From: Blumeriella jaapii
Lineage: Eukaryota > Ascomycota > Leotiomycetes > Helotiales > Drepanopezizaceae
Length of the DNA stretch: 64,000 bases
Direction: 5' to 3'
NCBI GenBank assembly: GCA_009599575.1
Contig: VWND01000067.1
Location: 1-64,000 of the forward strand
Of this stretch, positions 46,189 through 58,800 are shown piece by piece. The number at the start of each line of letters is the position of its first letter. Positions within the stretch are counted from its first letter, which is position 1. The notes beneath the pieces are model-generated. The model was not told the DNA's origin, did no database searches, and was given only the letters and a program-made list of their open reading frames with translations. Both the position numbers and the translations under genes were made by a program.

Positions 46189-46665
46189 TTATTTATTTAC
46201 GGCAGAAGCGGTTTGGTAGATAACTAATTTTGGTTTGAATTGCTTTAGCCAAAGGTCGGTATCGATTTCGAAATCTAGGTCGAATAAAAGGTTTCGAATA
46301 GGATAGAAAAACATTTTCGATATTTTGGCTGCTTTTTTTGCTTGTAAATTAAAAAATTGCAAAATCGAATTGGATTGAATTGGATTGTTGCTGTTTTTGG
46401 TGCGCAGGCTGCAGGCTCGGGCTTGGCGCAAATAAATGGGTTTTTGTTGATTTCGGTTTTGGTTTTGGTTGCGCAAACTAGGCGCGAGCGTGTAGGACGC
46501 GTATAATTAAAGGGTTATCTTCTAGTACCTGATTTCAGCTATTCCGAAAAAGTCGTCGATTTTAGCGTAGTTCCAAAATGCAGGAAAAGGTCGCTTTTTA
46601 CACCGTTTTGCTATTTTTTTTTTAATAAACCTAGCTGTTTTATGGTTAACAGTGAAGTCAACCAT
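46189..46665 (-). pseudogene. N-terminal gag (or leader ORF) of Copia, two stops
   Basis: From an ATG at 46,665 one frame runs to 46,189 (159 codons) with stops only near 46,530 (TAG) and 46,515 (TAA). It reads MVDFTVNHKTARFIKKK, FWNYAKIDDFFGIAEIRY, a short Asn-Gln-Arg repeat (RNQNQNRNQQ) and LLFDLDFEIDTDLWLKQF. Position right after the LTR fits gag. I do not recognise this N-terminal domain, so it could also be an extra ORF carried by the element. Confidence 0.5.
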
Positions 46666-46699
46666 TAATCAGTGTTGGTATTATATAAAGGGAGGGGGT

Positions 46700-46872
46700 T
46701 GTGTATACACAATTGAGATATTGCAATAACTGGGGTTGTATTGCGAAAAAGATCTAAGAAGTAAACTAGCTATCGCACGGAGTATATGTAGGTAGGGCTG
46801 CACGCTTGCAGCCTACCATCACGTGGTGTGATCATATGATTGTGCGTATGATCAATCACCACCATATACCCA
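46700..46872 (-). repeat. Copia 5' LTR (about 173 bp)
   Basis: On the minus strand it begins TGGGTATATGGTGGTGATTG and ends ATTGTGTATACACA, so TG...CA. Inside are palindromic CATATGATC/GATCATATG motifs, CACCACGTGATGG and a strong hairpin GGCTGCAAGCGTGCAGCC. It is RIP-spared, with normal CA/TG. The partner 3' LTR is not in the window, so the boundaries are judged from TG/CA and the LINE junction only. Confidence 0.6.
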
Positions 46873-46877
46873 TATAT

Positions 46878-49203
46878 ATATATTCGCGTATTTATTTCGA
46901 AAAATTACTAAAATAAAAATACGTTAAATTAAAAAATACGTTTCGTTTACGATTTGCAATTTTATCGCGAAACGTATTTTAGGTTTTTTTAAAACCGCGC
47001 TTACGAAAAAAAAATCTACGTTTCGTATTATTATAATAAAAAAAGTAATACGTTATATAAAAAATACTTTTCGTACGGCTAAAATAATAATTTTTTATAT
47101 TAAATCGATATAATCGCCGAAACGGATATTAATTTAGCTATTTCGTTCGGTTCGGCGTCCAGATTTCGTACGGCCTGCGTATTAAATTTCGGTTTTAAAT
47201 AATATCGAAAAAAAAATATAAATAATTATTGCTTTTCGCAACGCGCTAGCCGAAAAGCTATTATTAATTCGGCCGAAGCTTTTAATATATTACGCCGCTT
47301 ATCGTGCTTTGCTTACGCGTTTTTTAACGTATTATTTAAAAATAAACTTTCGATCGAATTAAATTTTTAGCTAGCGCAGCGCGGATTATTTGTTTTTTTT
47401 TGCTATAATAATACAAAAATACGTAATTTTATCGTCGATTATAATCGAAAAAGCGTAATTATTATTTTGCGTAATAATATATATTATTTCGATTTTTTCC
47501 GGCGCAAAAACGATTTTATATTCGTTTTATTTGAAAATATCGCGAATATTTTTCGCAAATAATTCGATATTATCGTTTAAATTATATAAAATGCGATAAA
47601 TTAATATATCGTTTACGTATTTAAAACGAAAAATAAAATTTTAATTAAGCAATTTTACTAAATATAATATATACAAAACCGAAAAAAATAGCGATTTTTG
47701 TAAAATATCGTAATAAACGTAGCTAAAATCGATAGTTTTTTTTTCGAATCGTATTTATATTCGTCGTTTTGTAAAAAACGATTTAATTAATAAAAAAAAT
47801 AAAAAAAACCATTTTTGCTCGATTATTTTTTTAAATAAACGTCGGATTAAAACGGCGTCGAACGCGTTTTATACGTTTAAAATAATAATCGTAATATATT
47901 TTTTTGCGGCGAGCGCAGTTTCGATATCGGCCGTAAAATACGCTGTTAAATTAAAAACAAAGCGTTTCGAAAAAGCGCTTTTATATTATAAGTTAAATAA
48001 GCCGGTTATAAGCGTTATTTACGCGATTTTGCTAATAATAATTTTTTCGAAGTTTTTAAATATATAAAACAAAAAACCGATCGGACGCTACGAACGTAAA
48101 AAGAATTTGTTTATTTCGGCCAGCTTTTAAAAAATCGGAAAATAATTCGTTGCGAAGCAGCGGTTAAATAAATTATATATAACGGTTTTGATTTTTTTTT
48201 TAATAAATTTTTAAAAGTTTTATCGTAATTCGGTTAATACCCGGAAAAATATTAATAATTCCGATATAATATTTTTTTATTTTTTCGAACAATATAAAAT
48301 CTATTTAAAAAAAATAGCCCGATTTTGTTTATTCGATAAAAATATTCTAATCGAAATCGTCGGTAGCTGAAAAGCGGCCAAATACTTCGTTTTTTAAAAT
48401 ATTAGTTTTATTTTTAATATTTTCGATTACCGTGCTATTTATTACTAATAAAAAAGCTTTAAAATTCGTAGTTATTCGGTATTAATTTATTATTTTATAC
48501 AGCTTTTCGTTATTATCGATTTCGTTAATAAGATTTCGCTAATAGTTTTTTTTCGCTTTGCGTATTATAGCGAAAAACTATTTAGTTTTTTCGAGAATTT
48601 TATCGTCGTATATTATTTTGCGTATTCGCAAATATTTGTTTTTAGCTTTTTAGCATTCGTCGGTTTATTATAAAATGATTTATAAGCTTTTTTGAAAAAT
48701 CCGGGCCAGCGCAGCCGCGTATTCGTTTAGCTTTTCTAATATTAATAATATAGCGAAATCCGCGAATCGGCTGATTTTTACGCGTATTAAATCTGCGAAT
48801 TTGCTAAATTTTAAATCGAATATTTTATAATATATTTAAATTATAAATATTTTTTTTTTGCTAAAAAAATCGTTATTTAAGTTTCGTAATTTAAATTATT
48901 ATATATATCGTACCGTATCGTAATAATCGAATTAAATACGTTCGAAAAAATAAAATTCAAAACGTATTTTTTATTATAAATAAATTCGTTAGCGGCGCCG
49001 ATAAAATTTATATTCGAAATAACAGCCCAATCCGCGAAATATTTTTTATTTTTTATTATATCCGATCCGGGCTTAAAAATATCGTATCGAATATTAAAAT
49101 CGCCGCTTATTATATAATTAAAAAATAATTCGAAATATATTACGTAATTTAGTATTTATTAAATATAACTTTATTTATATACGTTAAAAATAAAATATAT
49201 ATT
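46878..49203 (-). mobile_element. Second Tad1-like LINE copy, part 1 (inverted)
   Basis: The reverse complement of about 41,700-44,090 of the first LINE, with scattered transitions. The RT box (Y-A-N-D) lies at about 47,592-47,632 and the endonuclease block near 49,060-49,110. It ends at 46,878 against the Copia LTR and at 49,203 against the Gypsy LTR; the coding sequence resumes at 55,612. It is thus a LINE relic broken by two later insertions. Confidence 0.85.
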
Positions 49204-49469
49204 TGTGACGGCTCATTCTTTTGCCCCTCGTGTCACCCCAGCAACTACGTATAGCTGCAAGCTTCCTGATCTCCTGGTGGATTTCCTTATTAACTATGGA
49301 AACTATTCATATATATAAAGCTTTTTTTTTTTAGCAACCTCTGCATTTTGCAATTGTTAATTTTAAATAAATATTTTTGTTACAAAACCAAAAGCTCGTT
49401 TTTTATATCATATAAACACGGCGACCAATTAATTGATTTCTCAGCCTTTCGATTAATTAAATCGTTATA
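49204..49469 (+). repeat. 5' LTR of the complete Gypsy element
   Basis: 266 bp, TGTGACGGCTC to CGTTATA (originally TGTGAC...GTCACA). It contains CATATATATAAAGC, a probable TATA box, near 49,308-49,322. It differs from the 3' LTR mainly by C/T and G/A changes, as expected from RIP after insertion. Confidence 0.9.
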
Positions 49470-50229
49470 TTATTAATATTTTTTTTTTACGCTAACGACG
49501 GCGTAAACTATTTTTTTTTTCGAATTTCTTACGAATTATATCAAAATGATCGACCGGTCGTAAAAAAGCTTATTTCCGCATTTTGCGAAAAATAGCTTTT
49601 GTTTAACGATTTCTTTTTTAGCAAAGCTTTTCAGCTCCTGCTATTACACCTTAACCTCCCTTTTTTTAATTAGCGAAAAAGCAGCCTTCCCCAAAAGCTT
49701 TTTTTTTTAAAAAACAATTCTTTTCCCGAAAAAAAAAAAACAAAAGAAAAGGCAGAGCATTAATTATTTCGCTTGCCATTTTTTTTTTACAGCTTAGCGC
49801 TAAAAGCGTTTAGTTGAAACTTTTGTAAAATCAATTAAAAAAAGCGCAAAAGCGTAAACGATAATTTTTAAAAATTATACGATTGCGATAGATTTTTTAA
49901 TTAAAGCGTTTAATAAAATCTATCGAACGTACTTCTGCCAGTCGCGAATTTGCTGCTTTTCTTTTTTCTCGCAACGTTTTATTTCAATTAATAAACGCTG
50001 CAGATTAATTTCTACGCTTTTCGCGAATTTTTTTTAAATTTTCCTATAACGGCCAAAACTTTAGCGCGCTTTTTAAACGCTATAATTCCCATTTATCTGC
50101 TAACTTTCGACTAGCTTATATAAAACGCGTTTCGAATTTTAAGTTTAAGCTAAATAATAATAAAAATTATAAAACACGCTATTAAAAAACTAAAGTTTTC
50201 GATAATCTCGAATTTTACTACGATTATTT

Positions 50230-51200
50230 CGCTAGCGATCGATTTCGCAAAAATTATATATTCGATTAAACCGAAAGCGTAGCAAAAAAAAATTTTACTT
50301 CGCGTATTTTAAATCGTTCCGATGTTACGCTTTTCGAAAAATTAATAAAAAAAATCGCCGATTTCCTGGCCGATTTTTTAAACGTTTAAAAAGTCGAAAA
50401 CGAATTTAAAATACTTGTAATAAGCACGTACGACGATTTTTAACGGTTTTATTTGCGATTTTCCATTTTCGCAGCGAACGCTTAAATACGAATTGACAAA
50501 TAGCTTCGAAACGTTTTTCGCGATAAAATACTAAAACGTTTACGAAAAAAATTATATTTGAAATAAACGTATATAACGATTTTTAAAAATTAGCTTACCG
50601 CCGTCCGTCAAAAAAAACAAAATCAATTGGCTAAACGAATTTTATACGCGAGTCGCTTTTTAATTAAATCTACTATTTATCAAAATAGTAAATTTTTAAT
50701 TAAAGCGTACTACGAATCAAATCGTACGTACGAAAATCGTTTAAATATTCTACAGGCTTTTTTTCAGCCTTTTGTTTTTTTTTTTTCTTCACGCCAAAAC
50801 GCCCCTTTTAGCGTTTCTTTTTTTCGATCGGACCAACGATAACGCTCGTTTTTTATTTCATATTAAAAAATTTAAAAAGGCCAATCTGTACGATTTTTTA
50901 CGAGCCGATTTTCGGTTTCATTTAAAAGCTTTCTTAAACTAATAAATATAAACGAAATCGAACCGGCCGAAAATTCGCTTTTTAATAATAATAATAAAAA
51001 CGAAAACTTTTTTCCAAACGATTTTTAAAACGCATACGAAGAAATTAAAAGCTTTTCCGCTAGTCGGAAAAACGCCTAGGTTTAAGCAAAGCTTTTTTTT
51101 TAAGCGTATTGCGCGATATGCGTTATTTTAACGTTCGAAAGTTTTTTAATAGCGATTTATTAACAATTTCTGTTATATTTATTAAAAATAGTTTTTCGTA
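50230..51200 (+). pseudogene. Gag relic of the complete Gypsy element
   Basis: Frame 50,627-50,842 is open (LAKRILYASRFLIKS, ESNRTYENRLNILQAFFQPF), followed by NAYEEIKSFSASRKNA near 51,030-51,070 and by a Cys-rich YCAICVILTFE stretch. No clear zinc knuckle. Assigned to gag from its position between the 5' LTR and protease. Confidence 0.5.
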
Positions 51201-51224
51201 TAAAATAAAAGCGCTCGCCGATTT

Positions 51225-51330
51225 TAAAACGAACGGTTATGCGTTAATCGATTCGGCGCTGATTAAATCCTTTTTTTTTTTTTAAACTTTTAATTTAATT
51301 TCTCCCGGCTTTTTTTTTTGTAAAAAAGTA
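51225..51330 (+). pseudogene. Retropepsin active-site relic
   Basis: NGYALIDSALIKSFFFF at about 51,235-51,285 is the L-I-D-S-G-A-x-x-S-F-I loop of Gypsy protease; the Asp-Ser remains while the Gly-Ala part is altered. The rest of the domain is not clearly readable. Confidence 0.6.
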
Positions 51331-52189
51331 TAATAAAGCTCGTAGCCATTCAATTACATATTTTACGCTTTTCAACTTTATTATTAATAATCGAATATAA
51401 TCGTTTATTTTTTTTTTAATTATTAATCTCGGAAATTATAATATAATTCTAAAAAAAGCTTAATTAGCCGAACATTAAATTCTATTAAACTGTAATAAAC
51501 GCAAGCTTTATTAGCCGAAATTTTACTTTTCCACAGCCTTTTACGCTCGTTGTATTAAAATCTTTTATTTGCATTTTCGAAAGATTTAATTTCGCTATTA
51601 AAACGACGCTGTAAAACGTAATAAAAACCTTGACCAATTATAACAGATTTACGACGTTATGCGAAGCGCGAAAAAGTCGAATTTTACTCGCGGTGCCAAT
51701 TTCGATAGCGACGCCAATAAAATAATACAAGAAATTATATTATTTTTCCAAGCTAACGATTTCTTTTTTTATTATTTCTTTTTCTTTTCTTTCTTCGTTA
51801 AAACAGCTTTCTCGTTTTACGAAAAACAGTTATATCAAAAACCGAAAAAAAGCCCTCGCCGCGATGGCCTTTCAGCTTAATATAATCGATAGCTTAAATA
51901 AGCCATTTTCTGAATCTCCCAAACGACCAGTTCGAAAACGAATTTTTTAATTTATTGCTTATTTAATTTCCATTTGCCAGATTATTACATACGCTTTTAA
52001 ATTAATTTCCAGAAAAAAAGCAGTTAAAATGTTTTCAACCTTTCTGTACGAAATCGATAAAATATTAAACGACCTTACGTACAACACTTTTTTCAAAATC
52101 TAATTTTATAGTTTTTTCGAACGTTTTAAAACGAACGAAATATCGATTTCGACCTTTTTAATCAATTTAGCAAAACTAATTTCGAATAA

Positions 52190-53060
52190 ACTTTTTTTCG
52201 AATTTTTTCCTCCGAAATATAAAAATCTCGAACACGTGTTTTCTAAAGCCGCCAATAACGAACTAGCTTTTTACCGGCTTTACGATTATAAAATCGAGCT
52301 TATTATAAATAAAAAAAAGCTGAAATACACTTTTTTGTATAAAATATCGATTTCAAAACTCGAAATTATTAAAACCTATTTGCAAAATAATTTTAACAAA
52401 AGCTTTATCGAACCTTCCACCGTTCCTTTTGCTGCTTTAATGTTTTTCGCTAAAAAACCCGACGATTTATTACGTTTTTATATCGATTATCGAGCTTTTA
52501 ATAATATTATTCGTAAAAATCGCTATTTTTTTTCTTTTATCGATAAAACTTTTGCTTGTTTTTCGAAAGCGCGAATTTTTACAAAATTCGATATTCGTTA
52601 AGCTTTTTATAAAATTCGAATAAACTTCGCTAATAAAAAACTGACGACGTTTCGTACGCGTTATAACGCTTATAAATGTAAAATGCTATTTTTTAGTTTT
52701 ATTAATAAATTCGCAATTTATTAACGTTATATAAACGACGTTTTTTTCGATTATTTAAACGATTTTTATATTATATATTTAAATAACATTTTTATTTACT
52801 CGTCCGACCTTTTGAAATACGTTATATACGTTCGCAAAATGCTCCAAAAACTCGCTAACGCTAAATTATAAACCGATATTCGAAAGTTTGAATTTAACGT
52901 TATTCGAATCCGTTACCTAGGTTTTATTATTTTTATTAAAAGCTTAAAAATAAATCTAAAAAAAGTTTTCGTAATCGCCTATTAAAAGCCTTTTACTATT
53001 ATAAAAAATATACAAAACTTTTTTAGTTTTTGTAATTTTTACCGACGTTTTATTCGAAAC
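52190..53060 (+). pseudogene. Reverse transcriptase of the complete Gypsy element
   Basis: An uninterrupted 121-codon piece at 52,236-52,601 (VFSKAANNELAFYRLYDYKI, FIEPSTVPFAALMFFAKKPD, LLRFYIDYRAFNNII, FTKFDIR) covers the fingers and first Asp block, kept as K-F-D. Past a TAA, it continues FRTRYNAYKCKM, then IYLNNIFIYS at about 52,772-52,802: both catalytic Asp of Y-L-D-D are Asn. IRYLGFIIF and then NFYRRFIRNYG near 53,030-53,060 mark the thumb and connection. Confidence 0.88.
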
Positions 53061-53600
53061 TACGGTATAATTACAAAGCTTTTGATTTATTTAACCAAAG
53101 CTAACGTTTTTTACAATTTTATTTCTAAATATCAAAAAAGTTTCGACCTTTTTATACTAGCTTTTATTATTGCATTAATTTTATAATATTACAAGCAAAA
53201 CCTTTTTTATATATTAAAAACTAACGCTTTCGACGGCGTAATAACTTTTGTGCTTTCGCAATTCTATAGCGACGACTAGCTTTCAGTCGCCTATTTTAGC
53301 AAAACTATAATTTTCGCAAAGCTAAACTACGTCGTATACGATAAAAAAATGCTCGCAATCGTAAAATTTCTAAGCAACTTTCGCGCTAAACTAGCCGATT
53401 TAATTTATTAAATCAAAATAATTATTAATTATAAAGCTTTAAAATACTTTATAATTTTTAAACTTTTAAACGTTCGATAAGCACGCTAAGCCGAACTTTT
53501 CGCCGACTACAACTTTTTTATTACGTATAAACCAAATAAACACAACCTTTTAGCTAACGTATTAATACGTCGTACGAGCGAATTCGATCGCCAAAATTTT
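53061..53600 (+). pseudogene. RNase H of the complete Gypsy element
   Basis: LKTNAFDGVITFVLSQF at about 53,213-53,263 is the T-D-A-S block with Asp now Asn. VAYFSKTIIFAKLNYVVYDK follows (family S-x-K-L-x-x-x-E-x-N-Y), with the Glu position changed. HNLLANVLIRR at 53,538-53,572 closes the domain. Confidence 0.82.
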
Positions 53601-53639
53601 TTTAAACGTATTCAGCGCCTGCAAATACTTTTTCGAGCC

Positions 53640-55001
53640 GATTAAATCGATCACCGCTTTAACTAAAAAACTTCGACTTTTTATAGCTTTCGAAACAGCT
53701 GGTTTTATCGTTAAAATAATTTTTTTTTTTTTCGCATTTCGTATCGTTAATTAAATTTTCCACGCTAATCGCACAGCTAATAGCCTGATAATCTTCCGAA
53801 AAAAAGCTGTACGAAACGCTACGAAAAAAAACGATAATAATAATATTTCGTATATATTTAAACGCGACCTGCTGTTATATTACGGTCGTTTAATAATATC
53901 AAACGTCGATTATTTTCGTTTGGCTTTTATACGAAAAATGCATAACCAAATCTTTATCGCTTATTTTAACGCTCGCAAAATTACGCAATTGCTTTCGAAT
54001 TAATACTATTAGCGAAATATAACAGCTTTCGTAAAATAATATTATCGCAACTGCTACGTTTATCGAAAGAATTCTGTTTTAAAAAATAAGCGCCCCGGCC
54101 TTTTTAACTTTTTTCTGTTTTTAACCATTTTTAAAAGCACGGTATAATAAACTTTTGCAGCTTTAATAAAAACAAACACGATTACGATAACGTGTTCGTA
54201 ATAATAAATCGCTTTTTCAAATAAGCTATTTCGATTTTTTGTTACAAAAATATCGACGCTCGAAATTTCGCCAAACTGTATATATTTTACGTATATAAGT
54301 ATTTTAACTTTTTAAAAAGTATTATTAGCGATCGTAGCTTTTAATGTTAATTTATTTTCTAATTTGAATTAAACAAAATATTCGATACGCAACTAAAGCT
54401 TTCGACAGCCGCTTATTCCGAAACCGACGGTCAAACCGAAATTTATAATTAATATTTGCAAAAACGCTTTCGACCCTTCGTAAATTTTTATTAAAACGAT
54501 TAAAGCGAATTTCTTTTAATAATAAATTTCGCCCAAATAATTTTTTTTCACGAGAATCTAAATAGCCTTTCACCTTTTGAAATTGTATACGATTATATTT
54601 TTTATACTAATTAAAACTGAAAGCTCGATACTTCCTTTTTCTTCAACTTTTTATATAAATTAAACGCAAACAAAGCTCGTACGTATATTCGCCGCCACTA
54701 CGACGCTTGAAACTTCGCCAAATCGCACTTTTAACAAGCCTACGATAAAATAAAAAAAAATGCGAATAAATTTCGCCGCGCGATCGATTTTAACGTTGGC
54801 GACTACGTATAATTCGATATGCGTTTATTTCCGATTTTCCGGCCTTTCCGCAAGCTCGACAATCCTATAAACGGCCTTTTTAAAATTATAGCCAAAATTT
54901 TCGACAACGCTTTCAAGCTAAACCTTTTTAATATTATAAACGTATATTCAGTTTACGCTAATCGACTGCGTAAAGCAGCTAACGACGCGCTTTCAGATTA
55001 A
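53640..55001 (+). pseudogene. Integrase of the complete Gypsy element
   Basis: VFVIINRFFK near 54,196-54,226 is the first catalytic Asp strand (family V-D-R-x-x-K), with Asp now Asn. IISDRSF near 54,320-54,345 keeps the second Asp. AYSETDGQTEIYN near 54,398-54,437 keeps the D-G-Q-T-E motif with catalytic Glu. The open frame 54,819-55,001 (FRPFRKLDNPINGLFKIIAK, YSVYANRLRKAANDAL) is the C-terminal domain with a G-P-F-like fold. Confidence 0.82.
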
Positions 55002-55019
55002 ATTAACCCAGCTCTTAAA

Positions 55020-55210
55020 TTTATTAATATAATTAATAAGCTTAAATACGAAATCGAAAAATTAATCGCCTGTCGAATACAACGAAAAACCTTTTAATAC
55101 AAAGCTTTTTAAATAAGCTTAGATAAAAATCTTACGTAATACTCCGCGTCTGATTTTATATATGCTTTTTTAAAAATGCGCGACTTTTATTTGGCGTATA
55201 AAAAGCTTTC
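55020..55210 (+). pseudogene. Chromodomain-like C-terminus of integrase
   Basis: After one stop: YEIEKLIACRIQRKTFQYKA, then SLDKNLTQYSASDFIYAFLK. This fits the chromodomain pattern (x-x-V-E-x-I/L-x-x-x-R...Y-x-V-x-W...W/Y-P-A-x-x-L/F) found at the end of many fungal Gypsy integrases. In intact elements the domain guides insertion to heterochromatin; that role is inferred. Confidence 0.6.
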
Positions 55211-55341
55211 CGGTCCTTCTGCAAAACTTATAAATTGGCTGAAAGCGTATTCCGAAGATTTAAATTCGTACGATTATTTAAATAGCGACGTACCAATAAA
55301 TAAAAGCTCGAAAGCGCGCTTTTTTCGGACGGAGAAATAAT

Positions 55342-55606
55342 ATAACGGCTTATTTTTTTGCCTTTCGTATTATTTCAGCAACTACATATAGCTGCAAGCT
55401 TTCTGGTCTTTTGATAAGTCTTTCTATCAATTGTGGAAATTATTTATATATATAAGACTTTTTTTTTTTAGCAACCTTTGTTTTTTGCAATTGTTAATTC
55501 TAAATAAATATCTTTGTTACAGAACCAAAGGCTCGTTTTTTATACCATATGAACACGGCGACCAGTTGACTGATCTCCCAGCCCTTCGACTGATTAAATC
55601 GTCACA
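55342..55606 (+). repeat. 3' LTR of the complete Gypsy element
   Basis: 265 bp, TATAACGGCTT (TG of TGTGACGG now TA) to CGTCACA. It pairs with the 5' LTR along its length and is followed by ATATT, matching the bases before the 5' LTR. Confidence 0.9.
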
Positions 55607-55611
55607 ATATT

Positions 55612-55873
55612 TACGTTTAGCTAAAACAAGTTTTTGCTATTAATTAATTATTATTATTATAAATTAAGCTTTGCGCTTTTTCGGATATAAATCAGTATTT
55701 TAAAGCGTATTCGCTCGAAAATTTCTTTTTCGGTTTCGTTTTATAAATCGATTAATATATACAAATCGTATAACGAATAATTTTGTATTTTAATTTCCGA
55801 AGCGTTTTAAAGTTTTTGTACGTAAATTACGTTTATACGCTTTGCATCGTATAAATGCAAAAGCGTAATATAT
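55612..55873 (-). mobile_element. Second LINE copy, part 2 (inverted)
   Basis: The reverse complement of about 41,445-41,700 of the first LINE, the direct continuation of part 1 (46,878-49,203). It is cut at 55,873 where the plus-1 Gypsy element begins. Confidence 0.82.
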
Positions 55874-58800
55874 TGTAAAACGGTGATACTTTGTATTGAT
55901 AGAAGTTGGTAGTTTAGCTATGGTCGAGGCATGGACCCCTCCGAAACCCCCTGCTATTAACTACTTTTAACAGGTATAAAAGCAAAGCATTCTTTTAGAT
56001 AGTATTATAAGCACGCAGTTTAATTTATATTTTTATTCATTTTTTTTTTCTTTTTTCAGTTTTTTTTAGGGATTTCCTAGATTATTTTACCTACCGATAT
56101 ATGGCCGTATTAATTTGGTTTTTTTATTTACTTTTACATTTAATAATTTACGCAAGGATTTAAACTTCGGTGTTTCGTTTTTATATATTCGCCGATGCAT
56201 TTTTTAAATTCGCAGTCAAAATCGATTTCGATATTTCGCTATTACGGTTTGAAAAATATTTCATATAATATTGTTCGCAGCTGTATTATATAAAAGATTT
56301 TTAATAGCTTTTTTTATTTTGCGCACAATTATTAAATTATAAAAATGTAATATATTTTAGAAACGTTTGAAATTACGGTTAGGCAATTTTAAACCGTGCG
56401 AAATTCAAAGCTCGAAAATCGCTTTTTTGTTTAAAAATAACAAATCGAATATTGGTTCGTACGCTTCGACCGCTGCGCTCGGCCTTTTTGAATTAGATTT
56501 TTTTTGGTTAAACGCTTGGCGAAAATTTAACTTTTTGATTTTGCGCTTTGTGATTATGGCAATTACAATTTGCGGCTTTTTATTAAAAATAATAAAGAAA
56601 TGGTTATACGTGCATTAGTTTAAGCTACGGAATATCGAGACCGTGGATTATATAATAATATTATATTAATTTAATTAACTTATTAAAAAACAAGTTTTTT
56701 ATTATATTATTTAAATGTTTGGACGTAATTTTATTTTATTTAATTTTTTTAAAAAATACAAAAACCTTTTTAATAGCTTTTTTATTAAAAACGATTTTTT
56801 TATATTAAAAACTTTTAATTTGTAATTTCAGAAAACATTTATTTATTTATTTTAAATTTTATTAATATTTTTATTAATATTATAAATAACGACGTTTTTC
56901 GTTTTTTTATGCGAGGCCGCATGCTTTTTCCTGGCTTTTTTAATACACTTTTATTTAATAGCGCCAACGTTACCGATTTTATCGAAAAATATAAAAAAAC
57001 TTATGAAGATTTCGGAATTTTTAAAACTAAAATATTCGATAAACTTTTTCGCTATTATAATTTAATTATTAAAAATATTATCAAATCGATAAATAAATAA
57101 AAAGCTATTAGGGCTCGAGATTAGCGTAAATTAATTAAAGCTTTAAAATCGAAGTTCCGAAATTACGATCGTTAGCAGATTCGCGATACTATCGCTTTTT
57201 TTAAACAGTTTGTTATAAAAATCCGCTAAGCTAAAAAATTTAAGACTTATTATCGTATTTATACGAAAGTTTTTAACGTTTTCGTTAATAAAAAGGTTTT
57301 AAGCGAAATTAAGCAAGAAAGATTGTTTTTATTTGGCCTTTTAATTAATATTCGCAACAAAACTATTAAGCATTTTAAAATTAATAAATAAAATTTTAAA
57401 ATTTTCGATTAATATTTTAAATTTATAAAATTCGTTTTTAAATAAAATTAAAGCGAACGTATTATCGAAGCTATAAACCAAAAGAAATCTTTCTTTTTTA
57501 TTTATAAGAAAAAAGTGGAAGCTTTAATATAAATATATGCCCAGCTATTAAAAGTTACCGAAATCGCTAAAAAACAATTAATTATTATATTATTTAATCG
57601 TTTTGCAAAACTTATTAACTTGGAAAAGCTTAATAGAAATATCGAAACTTTCGTATTAAAATTTACCGATATTAAAATTTAAAAACTTTAAAGCAAAGTC
57701 GAAGATTTTATATAATAGCAGAAAAAACTTTTTTACGTTAATTCGAATAATAAAAACGATCAAAATAGCTTTTATAACAATTATTTCTTTTAAAATACGC
57801 GAAACGATCAGCTTCGTTAAGCTATCGTAAAAATAATAGCTGCCTAGTAGCAATTTTTTCGTATTAGCGATCAGAATCAGCGAAATATTAATTATAATAA
57901 CGATTATCAAAAGAAAAAAAGAAATCAACGCGGAAATCAAAATCGCGGCTATTAAAATAATAAAAGTAATTATTAAAATAAACTCCGTGGTTATAAATGC
58001 GAGTTTTATAATAATAAAAAAATTTATTGCGAAAAATCTTATATTCGCTTAAAATGCAAAATATTTAATTTTTGTATAAACAATAATATTTGTTATATTA
58101 ATAAGTACGAAGCGATTTGCTTCGGACCGGTAAAAGCAGAAATAAGCTTTTTTAACAAAATTGAAAATCAAAGCTAGTTGAATATTATTCGCTTAAAAAT
58201 AAAAAGTACGGAATGGAACGACTGCTTGAAAAACAGAAAAAATGCGAAAACGATTTTTATTAATAAAAGAAAAAACATTTCCGAAAGCGTATTAATTAAA
58301 AAAAAAACTTTTATTTTAAATATAAATAAAATTTAAATATATAAATAAAAAATAAATATATATATTGCTAATGCAATTATCGCATTTGCAGATATTATAA
58401 CTGTATAATTAAGCTAGCGAATTATAAAAAAGCAAAATGCTTTTGTTTTATTCGCCAAATTAACTGATATAAAAAAAAACGTCAGAATCGAAAAGGAAAA
58501 AGATTTTGAAATTCGAAAAAAAATCGATAAAATCATCAGAAAAACGCTTATAATAAAAGAAATTAACGACGATATAAAAAATATCGACACCGATATTCCG
58601 ATTTAAATTATTTAAAAAATACCAGCTTTTAAACGCTTATTATTAATGCGAAGCGAAAAATAAATCGACAAATATATTAACTTCGAAGCTGTCGACGAAA
58701 CTATTAAAAAAATTATAAAACAGAAAATTGAATTAAAATTCAGCGATTTATTTAATACAAAAAAGAAAATCGATAAAATTATTAACAAATAAATTTTTGC

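Larger units (their letters stand above)
45691..46872 (-). mobile_element. Ty1/Copia element, 5' LTR and N-terminal gag part
   Basis: Starts with the right copy of the LINE target duplication and carries the upstream half of the Copia coding region plus a 5' LTR. Upstream gag codons (SYEIAFKSKKKTHSC, FKRQKTV) read toward 45,705 and resume at 39,367 on the other side of the LINE. The outer end at 46,872 abuts a second LINE copy in a TATATATA stretch, the likely target site. Confidence 0.7.
49204..55606 (+). mobile_element. Chromodomain-type Ty3/Gypsy element with both LTRs
   Basis: A complete but dead 6.4-kb element: 5' LTR 49,204-49,469, gag, retropepsin, RT, RNase H, integrase with chromodomain-like tail, 3' LTR 55,342-55,606. 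The 5-bp target duplication ATATT is at 49,199-49,203 and 55,607-55,611. It interrupts the inverted LINE copy, whose sequence is continuous across it. It is a different family from copies A, B, plus-1 and plus-2: the RT has a Y-L-D-D type box and the LTRs start TGTGACGG. Confidence 0.92.
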
